Below are positions 34,318 to 45,426 of a stretch of 64,000 bases of DNA, in pieces (positions within the stretch are counted from its first letter, which is position 1; each line of letters opens with the position of its first letter). Under the pieces are notes generated by a model. That model ran no database searches, had not been told where the DNA came from, and was given only the letters and a program-made list of their open reading frames with translations. The translations under genes were made by a program, and so were the position numbers. Source of the stretch: Rhexocercosporidium sp. MPI-PUGE-AT-0058 (taxonomy: Eukaryota; Ascomycota; Leotiomycetes; Helotiales); contig JAGTJL010000031.1 of NCBI GenBank assembly GCA_020746875.1, positions 186,001 to 250,000 on the forward strand, in the 5' to 3' direction.

Positions 34318-34885
34318 TCCCACTAGATCCTGATCAGCCCACCACTTGACGAGAAAACGGCCCACGCCTTCCTGAAACCCATGTATCCTTCCCCCTGCTG
34401 GCCCAGAACTAGTCGATAATTACAGCAACTCTGTCCAATACACAGGCAGACATTATATGTGACGACCTCGTGAGAAAGGTTCAGGCTGTACAGTAGGGAA
34501 ATATGTATGATCGTGCGATGGAGGCGGATCGGAGAGGGGCTATGGATGATGTTCTTTATGACCAGGTGCTGGATTTCTTCCATCGCTTTCTGCCGATGGT
34601 TTTCGCAGCTGCTGACAAGTATTTCTCTCTCTTGCTCATGCAATCCCATCCGTCCCCTAACTCTTAACTCTGTCACCAACTATCTACCTCTAAAACTACT
34701 AACCCTTGATTTTTCGCAGTGATCCCATAATCAACAACAAGAGACGGATCCTCGACAACGAAAGAGTCTGGAATATATTTAGTCCGAGAAGGGAGGGTCA
34801 GTCGCGGAAGAAGAGCAGGAAGAATAGACCAAATCCGTGGTATACTAGGCCTAAGGAAAAGAAGCTGAGATCAAAGAGGTTGTAA
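34318..34885 (+). pseudogene. Possible remnant gene, uncharacterised
   Basis: Two clues suggest a decayed plus-strand gene. First, ATG 34503 opens an exon (MYDRAMEADRRGAMDDVLYD) ending at a GTATTT donor at 34619. A 101-nt intron with an ACTAAC branch site and CGCAG acceptor leads, in frame, to exon 34720-34885 (DPIINNKRRILDNERVW, then a Lys/Arg-rich end); this alone would be a 93-residue protein. Second, the same frame is protein-like upstream of 34503 but for TAG 34494-34496 (DDLVRKVQAVQ), and another frame around TAG 34324 reads ILISPPLDEKTAHAFLKPM. The family is unknown, and the upstream pieces could be chance. Confidence 0.35.
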
Positions 34886-35629
34886 GAGAGGCTATAGACA
34901 ATATGTAAATTATTTTTGTGGGTCATGGAGTTCTTGCTGACGTGGCTTCGCAGACCAAGAGTTTGGATTGTACCGGGGCCTGCGAAAAGAAAGAGCAAGA
35001 AAGGAGATGAAGAGACCATTGGCGCATAACAAGACATTGTGCATTCATGAACTTTTTATTGTTCCAGGGACAGGAAGAGTACCTTGGTAGGTCTAACCAG
35101 ACGGCCGATGTGTGCATTTGAGATGAAGTGCGTAGACAAGTCGCTAAGTTTTGTAGAATATATAGACGATACACAATTGCTTATGATAATTTTGCCACCT
35201 TTTGGAAGGTTTATCGCGTCACAGTGATTTTTTCTTTGATCGTGTGAAATTTTTCTTTTCACGAGTTTGGGAGGACTAGTAGTCCGTCTAGTATCCATCC
35301 TATAAATCCCGGGGTATAGGTCTTGTCTCGTGAAAAAGCTACCACTTCAAACTTTAATTCCTTCGCGTTAAAACTCATGGTACGGTTTTTGTTTCCATGC
35401 TTTGGTTGTGGTAGCATATTGTTCTGAAGGTGCAGGACACAGAGCTTGAGCCCTTTTCCGAGATCGCGTATTTTCGGTTATTTTGAGATGTCAATAAAAC
35501 TAGATTCTAAGCACCATTCTTGTCTATTCAGCACCGTATGAATAGTTGCAAGACCCCGTAATATGAGGTAGATATTTTAGAGGCGGTGAAAGAAGTCTCC
35601 CCTCATATTCAACCCAGAAGGGTATAATT
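34886..35629. other. Intergenic region, nothing recognised
   Basis: No frame with protein-family character, no repeat and no RNA gene was seen. Confidence 0.45.
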
Positions 35630-36832
35630 TTGATGAAGAAGCAGGCCATAAGAGACCCGAATCTTTTGCCTGGCCTGTTAAAAAAAAAAGGTTGGAGGCC
35701 TATTTTCCATGAAGAATTCCTTTCTAGTTCCACCAATATTCATTTTCTGTTCTGTACGAGGAACTCACGGTCTAATTTATCCATGCGGGATAGCGAAGCT
35801 AATGTCTACCTCACCAGAGAAGGCAAGCGCCAAAAAGGTACAGATGTTCAGTTTAGGCTACTCGCGAAACCCCTGGGGCTTCGACCTCCTCTTCCTACAA
35901 TAACCATCAATCTTTTCTCTGAATATAGAACTGGGGATCATTTCCATTTGCCATCGAATGTCGCGCAACAACTTGCCTACCTCTGTCATGGAGACTACCT
36001 CATCTACGATGATCATCCCGTTCCCCTCACGTCTGCCGTTGCTGAGGATGACACTTCTATGCTTGACCATCTCCTCTCCGTAAGGCTTATAAGTAACTTG
36101 AATGCTAGCTGTTGTTGAAGAGGCACCATAGATCTATTGTATCGACCGCAGTTGCAAGAGGCTTTCTGCGTTTCGCCTTGCCTGGTGTGCTCCTCCTTCC
36201 AAGCTCATTGCCGTCCCTCTCGACGTCAACAGAAATGCCATTGCCCCAATCCAAGGCCTCTCAATGCAGATATGCAAGCGTAGGGTCAAGAGTTCTACGT
36301 CGCCGAGATTGTTCTAGCACCAATCAACTTCCGCGTTGAGGAAATTCCTGTTGGTTTGTCTCGCAGACATTGTTGATCACCTGGTTCGCTACCACGCTTT
36401 TCACCATCACTGTTTCCGAGACCCGGATGCATCTGGCTCTTATCACGTTCGTCCGATACTCAATCTTCTACTTCACTCCCACAAAGAGTTTACCGACTTT
36501 GAAAAGGTCTTCGCCACTTTGCGACTCTATCAATACAGACACTTGGCTAGGCATTTTTTTTCCTGGGCTACAGCGAATTCTCCCTCGCCAACGAACTCTT
36601 TATTTATCTGTTCTTTGCCCACTTCGTCATGACCTCCCTTTTCCACGGTCTTCACACATTGTACGTCGATACTTGGGTGGAACCCGAAGCCCGGATGCCC
36701 GAGTTCAAGATCTTGAGCAGATTCTGTGATTCCCTTGCTATGTGTCGTGCTCTCGTAGTGTCTTTGGAACCGAGGGCTGTTAAAAGCATCGAAGGCGAGG
36801 AAAAAGTTTTCTTCTTAGACAAGGGAAGATGA
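35630..36832 (+). pseudogene. Frameshifted gene remnant with a conserved-looking C-terminus (possible BTB-like start)
   Basis: Coding-like text occurs in successive frames. The first piece (to TGA 36118) has VYLTREGKRQKGTDVQF and FHLPSNVAQQLAYLCHGDYL with VPLTSAVAEDDTSMLDHLL, which resembles the helical end of BTB/POZ domains (inference only). A middle piece has EFYVAEIVLAPINFRVEE near 36285-36340. The next frame contains HAFHHHCFRDPDASGSYHV and FEKVFATLRLYQYRHLARHF up to a T8 run at 36554-36561. There one base appears to be missing, and the last frame continues GYSEFSLANELFIYLFFAHF to TGA 36832 (end VFFLDKGR). At least two frameshifts are needed to join it. I do not recognise a functional family for the C-terminal part. 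Confidence 0.5.
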
Positions 36833-36929
36833 ATATATCATATTCACGGAAACACCAGCGATCCTACCCCACAGGCCTCATAATCATCTTGACAGTCAAA
36901 AAACTAGTTCAGCCAAATAAGAACCACTC

Positions 36930-37849
36930 CTAAATCTTTCTCCCAATAATACAAACTTGATCAAGAGTATGATAAAGCCCCTCCTCAATCTCCGTCATAG
37001 CCTTCTCCCTCAACTCCTTCACCTTCTCTTCGACCAACCCTCCCTCTCACTCACAAACCCCTCCAAACAACCCAAAAAACAAACAATCGCATTCTTCGTC
37101 CCTTTCTCCCTTAAATTCATTTCCTGATCCTGTATTCTGTCCGTCGAGAAAATGTCCTCATGAACCTTTTCCAACCCTAGATCCCTCCAAATCTCTTCCC
37201 TGTGTACATCCCCACCGCCACTCATCATCATACCAATCACCGGATCCTCTTTCTCCCTCAACGGCTGCAAACCATCCCAAATCTCCCTACAGGCAGCACG
37301 GGAAGTTCCGGGGGTTGAATTATACAGTGCGAAGTTACAGGAATCAATCCATTGGAGCCATCCACCTGGTTTCAAAAGCGTGAGGAGATTTGAAATTGCG
37401 CGTTTCCATTCCTCTCGTGGTGTTGCTACGCTTACGAACCGGATAGCTACAAGATCATATGTCCCAATTTCGGAATCAGGGAATGGTGTGAGCATGTCGT
37501 GGGTTTTAAAAGATACATTTGAGGGGTGAGAATTTGGGAATGCGTCGGACGAGATGTCGTACCCTGTTAGTTGTGCTGTTGGGAGCGTTGATGAGACGTC
37601 TAGTATCCAGATTCCGGTCCCGGTTCCTATATCTGCTATTTTAACAGTAGGCGAGGTGAATGTTTGAGAGATGTTGGGGTGGATTACGAAACCGAGGGTT
37701 TGCGTTGTGAAGATATGCTGTTCATCCAGCCTGTATGAAATTGTTAGTATCAGATCTCGTGACGGATGTGAATTCAGTCTTCACCTTTCTGGAATCTCCT
37801 CTCCATGAGGAAAGACCTCTAGATTCCGAGGATCTTGCGATTCTGTCAT
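36930..37849 (-). CDS. SAM-dependent methyltransferase (LaeA/UMTA-like class), late frameshift
   Basis: Exon 1 (37849-37785, MTESQDPRNLEVFPHGEEIP) joins exon 2 at 37730 across a 54-nt intron, giving RLDEQHIFTTQTLGFVIHP. Motif I is VKIADIGTGTGIWILDVSS, followed by LTGYDISSDAFP (motif II acidic position), FDLVAIRF-like YDLVAIRFVSVA and the post-motif LKPGGWLQWIDS. This is a class I methyltransferase of the fungal secondary-metabolism type; the substrate is unknown. The frame ends with TGA at 37019, but an adjacent frame continues the natural C-terminus (EEKVKELREKAMTEIEEGLY to IIGRKI) to TAG 36930-36932. One base is apparently missing near 37035, so the last 30-35 residues are replaced or lost. 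The core fold would remain, so the product may still work; it may also be an assembly error. Confidence 0.75.
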
Positions 37850-38527
37850 GATTCAAAAATACTGAGGTATCTCTGATTGAGGTAAATCCACCCGCTCGTC
37901 CGAATTTCCCTTCTTTGATTTGATATCTGAAATCCAGCGCTGTCTGAGTCTTCAGGTGAGATGAAACCCGAACCACCCCTTTGTTCTTAATCCAAGTAGA
38001 TTCCCAACTTCTCTCCCTGCTTTGACGTCATTGTGGCTGTGCAGAAACAATGCAGTCTTGGCTAATGAACTTTTCAAAAGCAAAAAACGCCACCAATTCG
38101 TGCCGGATTCGATGTGTTCAGCTTGGATTGGGTAAAGATTAGGTGAGAAAAATCTGCAGATATCGTGCAGATTATTGTTGGGCAAGATTTGAATTTGAAA
38201 AGGATATGTAAAAGTGAGCAAGTAATTGTTTGCGGGAGATCATGGTGAGCAGATTCAAGCTGGATTATTCTTAATAATTTGTCCTGTATACTCCAAACTG
38301 CCACTGGGGCCCACATCTTACCCTAACCCAGAATCATTAATAATAGAAATTCTATCCGTATATGAGCATCATCAATCATTCCCGTGAACCCAACATTCCA
38401 AAGACACGCCAACCCCATCACTCAAGAAAAACGCCATCGTAAATCATAACCCAAATTTCAAATCGCATCACCATGAGGGTACCGAGAGGTATTTCTAATT
38501 CCATCCTTTCAAGCCAAATTCTTCTGA
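37850..38527. other. Intergenic region, nothing recognised
   Basis: Upstream flank of the methyltransferase gene and 3' flank of the second HET gene. No coding frame is supported. Confidence 0.5.
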
Positions 38528-40361
38528 CTAAATAATCTCAACCTCCTGTTCAGTAAGAAGTCCACTCTGACACAACTCCCGCACTTCGCCATTCATAAAC
38601 CCATAGATCAACGCCGGCCCAACGAGTTGGAAATAGTCGTCACTCCTCCGCAGGACCATGGGATACGCTGCGCCTGGTAAAACGACACAAATATCATCTT
38701 TTCTCATGATTCGAGGACCTAAGCCGAAATATCCTTTCGATGTTCGAAACAACCTTCGACACATTGATGTCCATGTCATGTCTTGAATGAATTGATGTGA
38801 AGAGCCTTGAACTGCCATTTTCTGGACGAGGGAATTTTCTTCAGACGATAGACTTGCAAGGAATCCATTCAGATGGTCATCGGGTCTTATTCGTTCGTAT
38901 TCCACAATCAAGGCTGCTAGGTCTGATTGTTGGCTTGCTTGGTTCTGTCCAGAGGTTGAGTGGGAGAAGTTCAGGAAGCCCCCTGTGAGGATGAGACTGA
39001 GTGCGGCGAGGAACTCTGTCATCGACGTAAGAGGTATTCCTGTTTCTGCGACTAATTTTCTCCAGATGTGGTCCATTAAGAAAGGAATCTTCTTTCTCGT
39101 CTCCTTCTCTAGTGTGGTGACGGGAAGCCCACTAGGCTCTACCATATCCGACATAGCACACAGGGTGTCGATGAGAACACCACGACATCTCAAAACCATT
39201 CCCTTTTCAAAGTCCGCGAACGAAATGGATAATTTCGTCTCATACATTGCTTCTTGAGCCAGATATCGAAGAGGCGCAACTAAATTCAACGCATGCCAAT
39301 CGGGAACCCAGGTTGGAAGAACCAGCAGGCCAGGTTCCTCATGGTGGTCAACAAAGGCCAAGATCTCAAGATTATTCGTCTGCTTTATTATATTCAACGC
39401 AAGCTCAGTATAGACCTGTGCCGGCGTGATGGAATAGTTAGGTTGAACGAGTGAAGTGCCATTTACTGTAGCACTAGGATGAGAGCATAGCGCGTAGACG
39501 TAATCGCGAGGATCAGTTGATCGGTGTACACGTGCCCAATGAAGTACTTCGACAAAGCTGTGTACTGGCTTCCCAGAAGTATCCCTAGCCCATACGAGGT
39601 TGATATGGTTGGCAACCCAGGACTTCATATCCAAATGAGTGATGACTGATGCGCCATTATTATCCATGAAGAAGCAGAAGCTAGCCACCTCAGTCCAATC
39701 CAGCCATACATCTTGACTTCCCCAGAAGAGACGTGCATGGCGTGCGAGACCGACTTCCTGAATAATCCAGGCACGGTGGAAGTACTCGATATCGAAGAGC
39801 TCCTTCACGGCAAGCCAAGAATCCAACAATGAGCTCTCCGTATCCACATCATCCTCACAATGTAATTCCTGACGCGCGGCTTGCAGAAACTGGTCAGGCT
39901 GCTGATTGAATTCTCTCAAGAATTCGATCGCAAGACGAGCTTTCAGCTCTCTCGCTCCAACATCTTCATGGTCTTTCTCGGTGAAAGAACCTAGCCAACA
40001 TAACACATGCGCCGCGTTCTCATAGACATAACCCATCAGCCGCACCTGGGACTGCCTCTCCGCGACATCCTTCTGATTGATGCAGACAGCATCTACCCAT
40101 AGCCGTCTGGTCTGGTCGGTGAATCGAAATGCAAGTAGCGCTCGATCAAGGCCTCTGCCGATTCTCAACTCTCCTTCACTGTCGTCGTCTATACATCTTA
40201 TTGATGCAGCTGGCGTTGGGTCGCCCCACACATATGAGAGCGCCTCGTAAGGCTTGTCGGCATCGTTGATGTCCTGTGTGAAGTTCTAATATGCGGATGG
40301 AATGACTGTTCAGCGGTCTGTAGACGTAATGATCGCGTCTTGGACGACCCAGACTCGCCAT
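38528..40361 (-). pseudogene. HET-domain gene with an N-terminal frameshift
   Basis: The main minus-strand frame (to TAG-side end 38528) carries the HET domain: YEALSYVWGD, RRLWVDAVCINQKDVAERQS, VYENAAHVLCWLG, and YFHRAWIIQEVGLARHARLF, followed by DPRDYVYALCSHPSA. It is free of stops for over 567 codons. The domain's usual lead-in, RPLNSHSIRILELH, stands directly upstream but in another frame (ATG 40361, MASLGRPRRDHYVYRPLNSH). The shift lies at about 40260-40280, between ILELH and DINDADKPYEALSYVWGD. No plausible intron bridges it without deleting the lead-in. Starting inside the domain at the internal ATG 40231 (MWGDPTP) would remove the first conserved block. So this copy is likely inactive, in contrast to the intact HET gene at 16.3 kb; the two are only distantly similar. 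Confidence 0.78.
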
Positions 40362-41469
40362 GTCTTCAACTGGTGTTTTGTGTCGTCTATTCCCTTGGCT
40401 GGGTTTAGTTGGTCGAGTATAGCCCCGCACTTCTGATATTTCTGGGGAAATTTCTTAGCCTAATCCGGATAAAACCAGGTGGACGTTTTAATTGGGTGCA
40501 GCCTTTCGCGTAATAGAGACTAGTATGGATTGGGCTGGGTTAGTTACGGAGTGGTTTTTATGGCACATACGCTGCAGTTATAGGCTTCTCATACTATAAT
40601 GATAGTTTTTTCAGCGCTATAAACAATCGTATGCGCTGCTATCACAGACTACAGATGAACTCACATCTTTGCACCTCATTTTCATCTTCCTTTATATTTA
40701 GTTGATGAAAAAAAAGTATCTGATTATGCTCTAGATTTCATTGAGTAATCAATCAAAGGCTCACAACACTGTTCTTGTAGAGGCGAGGTGCTCGGTGGGT
40801 TTGACTTGAGGCAAGATATGAAAAAATCACTTCTAACCCAAAGGTATTCCAAGGTATTGTGGTGTAACTATACTAGAGTCTTTTCGGTCAGTATCGCTGC
40901 TAAATAAACCACATGGTATTCAATCCTCACCACTTTGCAAAGTCCTCTATGCGACAACGAATTACTTTATTTTACCTCCCGAGCTACAAGAACCGGCCAA
41001 CGTTGCTTCTGATCGCAACGATTTTGCCCAATCAGCTCCGCCAATAGACCTCATTCCACATACAGTAGAAGGCAGTCGTTCTGTCGTACAGTACATTAGC
41101 ATTCCACCCCGTGATTTATTCATCGGATTCCTTCTCCCTGCGGCGTGCCCTTACCTTCCCTCCTTCTACCCACTGCACTTAGCATATTTCATCAAAAGGC
41201 GTAGGAGAGTGCCTCTGGTTCTTGGGTTTCAACTTCAAGATCGGCTTTCTACGTAATAGGCAACCCGAATCATCAACGGACACAACCAAGCTCCCCAAAG
41301 TTAAGGTATTAACCAGGATGAGCCTCGTCTATTGACCACATAGCTGCCTACTTGTTAGGCGACTGTCTCGTTTCTCATAACTGCGCACTATTCCTCACTT
41401 GGTGACGAGCATCGACCAAGCCGGCAGGCTCTCTAGCACCTTTGTATGGATCATGGCGATTGGATATCT
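40362..41469. other. Intergenic region, nothing recognised
   Basis: No coding frame or repeat was recognised. It contains the presumed promoter of the interrupted gene beginning at 41470. Confidence 0.5.
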
Positions 41470-41481
41470 ATGAATACAGAG

Positions 41482-42097
41482 TAGGCTGCTCATTGGGGCC
41501 TCATGGGTTACCCAACCCAACCCAACGTATGGGTTGGGTTACCCATGGGTTCACGTGATTTGGGTTGGGTTGGGTACCCAGGGAAAACCAAGTAGTTTTT
41601 AATATTAATAGTTTTATTAATAGTTTTATTAATAGCTTTTCTAATAGCTTTATTACTAATTTAACTTAAACCTTCTTTATACTAAAGTAAATAACTTTTA
41701 AAGTAAATAAAGTAAATAACTTTTAAAGTAAATAAAGTAAATAAAGTAAATAAAGTAAATAAAGTAAATAAAGTAAATAAAGTAAATAAAGTAAATAAAG
41801 TAAATAAAGTAAATAAAGTAAATAAAGAACCACTTTTTCTGGGTACCCAATGGGTACTCATGGGTTGGGTTGACCTTTACCTCAACCCACCTAATCACGG
41901 GAACCCAACCCAAACCCTACCTATGGGTTGGGTGGGTTGGAGAAATAGCTGTGAAGCTAGAACGCAAAAGCATACTACCAGGCCAACGAGGCCGGGTTTT
42001 AATTCTCTTAGATTGATAGATACACACAATAGCTCTTTAAGCATACCCACTCACAGTTGGGTACCCAACGGGTTGCCAAGAAAAAATGAGCAGCCTA
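41482..42097. mobile_element. Small non-autonomous hAT-type element (MITE-like)
   Basis: Perfect 13-bp terminal inverted repeats TAGGCTGCTCATT (41482-41494; inverted at 42085-42097) are flanked by identical 8-bp duplications ATACAGAG (41474-41481 and 42098-42105). The 616-bp interior has no transposase. It holds many GGGTTGGGTT and GGTACCC motifs in both orientations near each end (subterminal repeats at 41505-41580 and 41840-41940), and a 9-bp minisatellite in the middle. TIR length and TSD size indicate the hAT superfamily, but the ends differ from those of the 25.1-kb element, so it belongs to a different family. Confidence 0.9.
41725..41827. repeat. Nine-base minisatellite AAAGTAAAT
   Basis: About eleven head-to-tail copies of AAAGTAAAT with almost no variation, preceded by short related runs from 41697. 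It lies in the centre of the MITE. On the minus strand it makes a spurious Tyr-Phe-Ile repeat frame. Confidence 0.95.
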
Positions 42098-42747
42098 ATA
42101 CAGAGGGAAGTGTAGAGATAGGTACGAGAACTTGCCTCTCTTTGACAACTGCCATCGAAAACTTCAGCGAGGCTCCTGATGATTCAGAGAACCTGGGTCG
42201 AATCTTCGAGGCTCTGTCTCGTGTTGTGGTCAAGACTAAACTCGCGATATTCGAGGACGTTATTTATAAGCAAGAGAGCTATGTTAATGGGTTGATCATA
42301 TGGGGAAGGAAAGAATTCGCGGGGAGTTTCCGGGAGATCAGGATGATTCGCAGGCTCATTGGAAGTGGCTACGCGAGGATATAGATGACTTGTTGATGGT
42401 CAGGCTACGGCTGTGGAAAAGCTTATCAAGCAGATCAGAACTCTATCTGCTGTTGCACCAGCTACTACAACGGCATCAGGTTCTCCTGCGGTAAATCTCC
42501 CCGAGGCTGCATCTCCCAAGGGTACATCCGACGAGTCCGAGTCCTTCGTTCGCAATTTCAGCCCCTGCCACTATTGCGACGGATACTGATTGATATCCCT
42601 TCTACCTCGAGCGGATGGTTCTTTCCACAGCGTAGCATCTGAATCATGGGTACACGTGAGTGGGGAACAATGAACTACATTTTGCAGTCTCTCCGATTAT
42701 TTTCGTGACGTCCAAACCTGCTCCACTTTAGTCTTCTCGCCGTGGCA

Positions 42748-44670
42748 TCACCTATCTAGCCCTTCAAACCAGCTCTCATGATAACTCCTCAGATCGATAT
42801 CCCCGGGCTTCTTCAAATACGGTGTCAAATCCCCCTCTCCTCTCTCCTCCTTTCTCGTCCATCCATTACCCAGCCATGAAAATCGATTTCCGGTTTGACT
42901 CTTGCACTTCCACTCCCAATCCTCCCATCTGGGATCTCTCCTCAGAAAATTGACATGTGAAGCACTTCCCGGCCAATGTCCATGGATTCTCCCACCGGGT
43001 CGTCCACCGTTTGCCCATGAACTGCAGTTCTCGGAAAATACTGTCTTAGGGAAGAAAGAGTCTGCGTAGGCTACAAAATCATCTGTAGCTGCTTGCGAGG
43101 GACTGAAAGATTTGATACCCTGGGAACTGACCTTTCGAAGCAGCTTTGCAATGTAGACCAACTGCGTTTCGACCTGATTGGGAACTGTTCCGCTATGACC
43201 TGCGGCATTCGGCCCCTGAACATGGAGGAGATTGGGGAATGAAGGGGTGGAGAAACCGAGATAAGTTAACGGATCTGGCGACCATGCATCTCGAAGATCT
43301 TTCCCGTTGGCGAAGATGGGAAAAGGTGGTCTCATGTCCACATTTGCCCCTGTTGAGCATATGACAGCCTCGACCTTCCGCAGAACGCCATCGATAGTGA
43401 CAATTCCGTCTGTAGTAAAGTGATGGATCGGGGTACGGATGAAGCTCACGTTGTCTTCAGTGAGCGCCTCCAAGTAGCCTGGACCAGGGGTCAATCGTCG
43501 ACAATTGGGAGAGAAATCAGGTATAATGTGCTCGAGGAGTTCGGGCTTCTTCTGCAACCGATCGGCCATAAGTTGAATGAAGCCTTGCCGAAGTCCTTTG
43601 TTGGTCTCACTACCTTTAAAGAGAGTTCCGAAGCGGCGGTAAAATGTGGATTCCAAATTCTTTCGGAATTTATGGTATGTCTCGGGATCCTTGAATGAGT
43701 CTAAGAGTTCCTTGGGGTAGTAGTTTGGCTCGAGCCTTCTACCTGGTCCTTCTCCGCCAAACGAGCCCGCAATCCAGGTTGGACTTCGAGCATAATGATC
43801 GAGGTGTTTGACGAGAGGCTGGAGATTCGGTACAACCTGGATAGCACTCGCTCCATTACCAATCACTGCAACATTTTTGCCGGTAGGATCAAAGTTCGGA
43901 TCCCATGCGGAAGAGTGCCGTAGGTGACCTTGATAGTCTTTAATTCCAGGGTAATCCGGTAGTTTCCAGGCGTTAAATCGACCAATGGCTGTGATTACAA
44001 CATCGAACTCAAGAGAGTAAATCTCCTCACTTGTCAAATTTTCAACGCGCAGCGTCCACAGTCCGGTGTCTTCGTCCCACTTTGCAGCACCAACCTTGTG
44101 CCGTAGCTTAAGATACTGGTAGACGTTGTATTTCTGTGCAACATGCTGCCAGTACTGCAAAATCTCTGCTCCTTGTGCGTACTCCTCCGTCCAATTTGTC
44201 TTGGGCTCGAATGTTGACTGGTACACATTCGCGGGTATGTCGCATCGTACACCGGGGTAGACGTTCTCGTACCATGTCCCTCCAACATCTGCGTTCTTGT
44301 CGAAGATTTGGAGCTCGATACCGGGAACTTTGACTGGGAGGAGTACTCCAGCTGTTATTCCTGCCAATCCGGCCCCTATTACTGCAACCTTTGGATTTGT
44401 CAGAACATGTCATTGAAACGGGGCATTTGAACATACTCGGATTTTTGCCGGTGCATCAATTGGATGGTCTTCTAATTGAAATGTCTGGACATGCCTCTGG
44501 AAATTCTCTCTATTTTCATTCAGAAAGCTATGTCCATTCTGAACATTCTTCACTTCTTGACCACTGGGCTCAGGGGACGAGATGACATCAACAAATGCAG
44601 GAGCTTTGTCCTTCACCAGCACAGGCAACCCTGCCTCATGTGAGGTGGTATGTTCAAGGGAAGGTGCCAT
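42748..44670 (-). CDS. Baeyer-Villiger-type flavoprotein monooxygenase
   Basis: An FAD/NADPH enzyme that inserts oxygen next to a ketone, giving an ester or lactone. Exon 1 (44670-44437, MAPSLEHTTSHEAGLPVLVK) and exon 2 (44388-42748) join across a 48-nt intron to give 624 residues. The join creates the first Rossmann motif, VAVIGAGLAGITAGVLL (about residue 79). The second, NVAVIGNGASAIQ, is near residue 250 and just follows YQGHLRHSSAWD, which matches the Baeyer-Villiger fingerprint FxGxxxHxxxW(P/D). DVGGTWYENVYPGVRCD is also typical. No membrane segment or signal peptide. The N-terminal 75 residues are an extension of the kind seen in fungal steroid or cycloalkanone monooxygenases. It is divergent from the FMN monooxygenase at 45427, hinting at a shared pathway. 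The substrate is unknown. Confidence 0.9.
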
Positions 44671-45426
44671 CTAGAAGCGGGATATTTGAAAATTTGAAAG
44701 GGAATAATTTGCAATATTTAGGGATTTCGAGCACAGAAGTTGCCTTGTCTTCAACAGAGAAGCTATTCGACTTTATCTTCCACCTTGATTCTATCACGCT
44801 ATTCACAGCATTCATTGCAACATCGTCCGAGATACAAGCTTAATCTATCATTATCAAGCCGGCGGATCCAGGAATGATGAACAAGACCAGGAATCTGGCT
44901 ACGGAGATCCCCCCCCCTCACTTGCAAGGAACATCCCCAACAACCCCGCTTTGGAGCATCATCTCCAATCTTGATGTCAAGATATGATGGAATCAGCACC
45001 AACAATTACGAATCTCAACACCAAGAACTACCTTATGCACGATACTAACAGCACTAACTGTACGGGGCATTTTCACCCCACCTTTGAAAGATTCCGAGTG
45101 AGATGCAAGCAAATGCAGGTGGAAACGTCAAAATAAGCTCATGACTAGGGATCCGCGAGAGATTGGCGTTCGCGAATCTGACAAGGATAAAAACGCCATC
45201 AGCGTTCAATCAATCATTCATCAGACGCTTATCATCGACCTCAACGCCGTGCCTTGCAGATGAAATATCAGGTATGGGACCCTTGGTGGGCTAGCAGGTA
45301 AGTGGACAGCTTCTTTTCCGCAAAGCTTTCGGGGTTTCATCCTTTCAAACGCGGAGGCTAGACGCGTTTGCTTCGAATTTGGACTTCAATTCTATCTCTC
45401 TGTCTTTCTAGGATTCAGTCGAAATC
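44671..45426. promoter_or_regulatory. Bidirectional promoter region of the monooxygenase pair
   Basis: The two oxygenase genes face away from each other across 756 bases. I recognise no specific binding site with confidence, only a C9 run near 44911. Co-regulation is plausible from the arrangement. Confidence 0.4.

Larger units (their letters stand above)
41470..42591 (+). pseudogene. Gene interrupted by a hAT-type element just after its start codon
   Basis: ATG 41470 is followed by only three codons (MNTE) before the element 41482-42097 begins. Past the element and the second copy of the duplication, the same frame continues: GSVEIGTRTCLSLTTAIENF, SEAPDDSENLGRIFEALS. Removing the element and one TSD copy leaves the frame open, so the insertion hit the start of a coding sequence. 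Beyond about 42295 the protein-like text changes frame twice (ERIRGEFPGDQDDSQAHWKW, then GQATAVEKLIKQIRTLSAV) to TGA 42589-42591. The gene has therefore also suffered indels, probably after inactivation. The C-terminus is Thr/Ala/Ser-rich and ends FSPCHYCDGY. The family is not recognised. Confidence 0.6.

Noticed and set aside
41725..41827. CRISPR-like regular repeat
   Set aside because: It is a spacerless 9-bp tandem array in a eukaryotic genome.
41698..41913. Minus-strand frame with a Tyr-Phe-Ile repeat
   Set aside because: It is the translation of the nine-base minisatellite inside the MITE, with no start context or family.
41505..41940. Telomere-like GGGTTGGGTT/AACCCAACCC runs
   Set aside because: The unit is irregular, occurs in both orientations and lies between hAT-type TIRs with a TSD, so it is element sequence, not a telomere.
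41860..42384. Plus-strand 174-codon frame from within the MITE into flanking DNA
   Set aside because: Its first half is MITE sequence; only the part after 42106 belongs to the interrupted gene.
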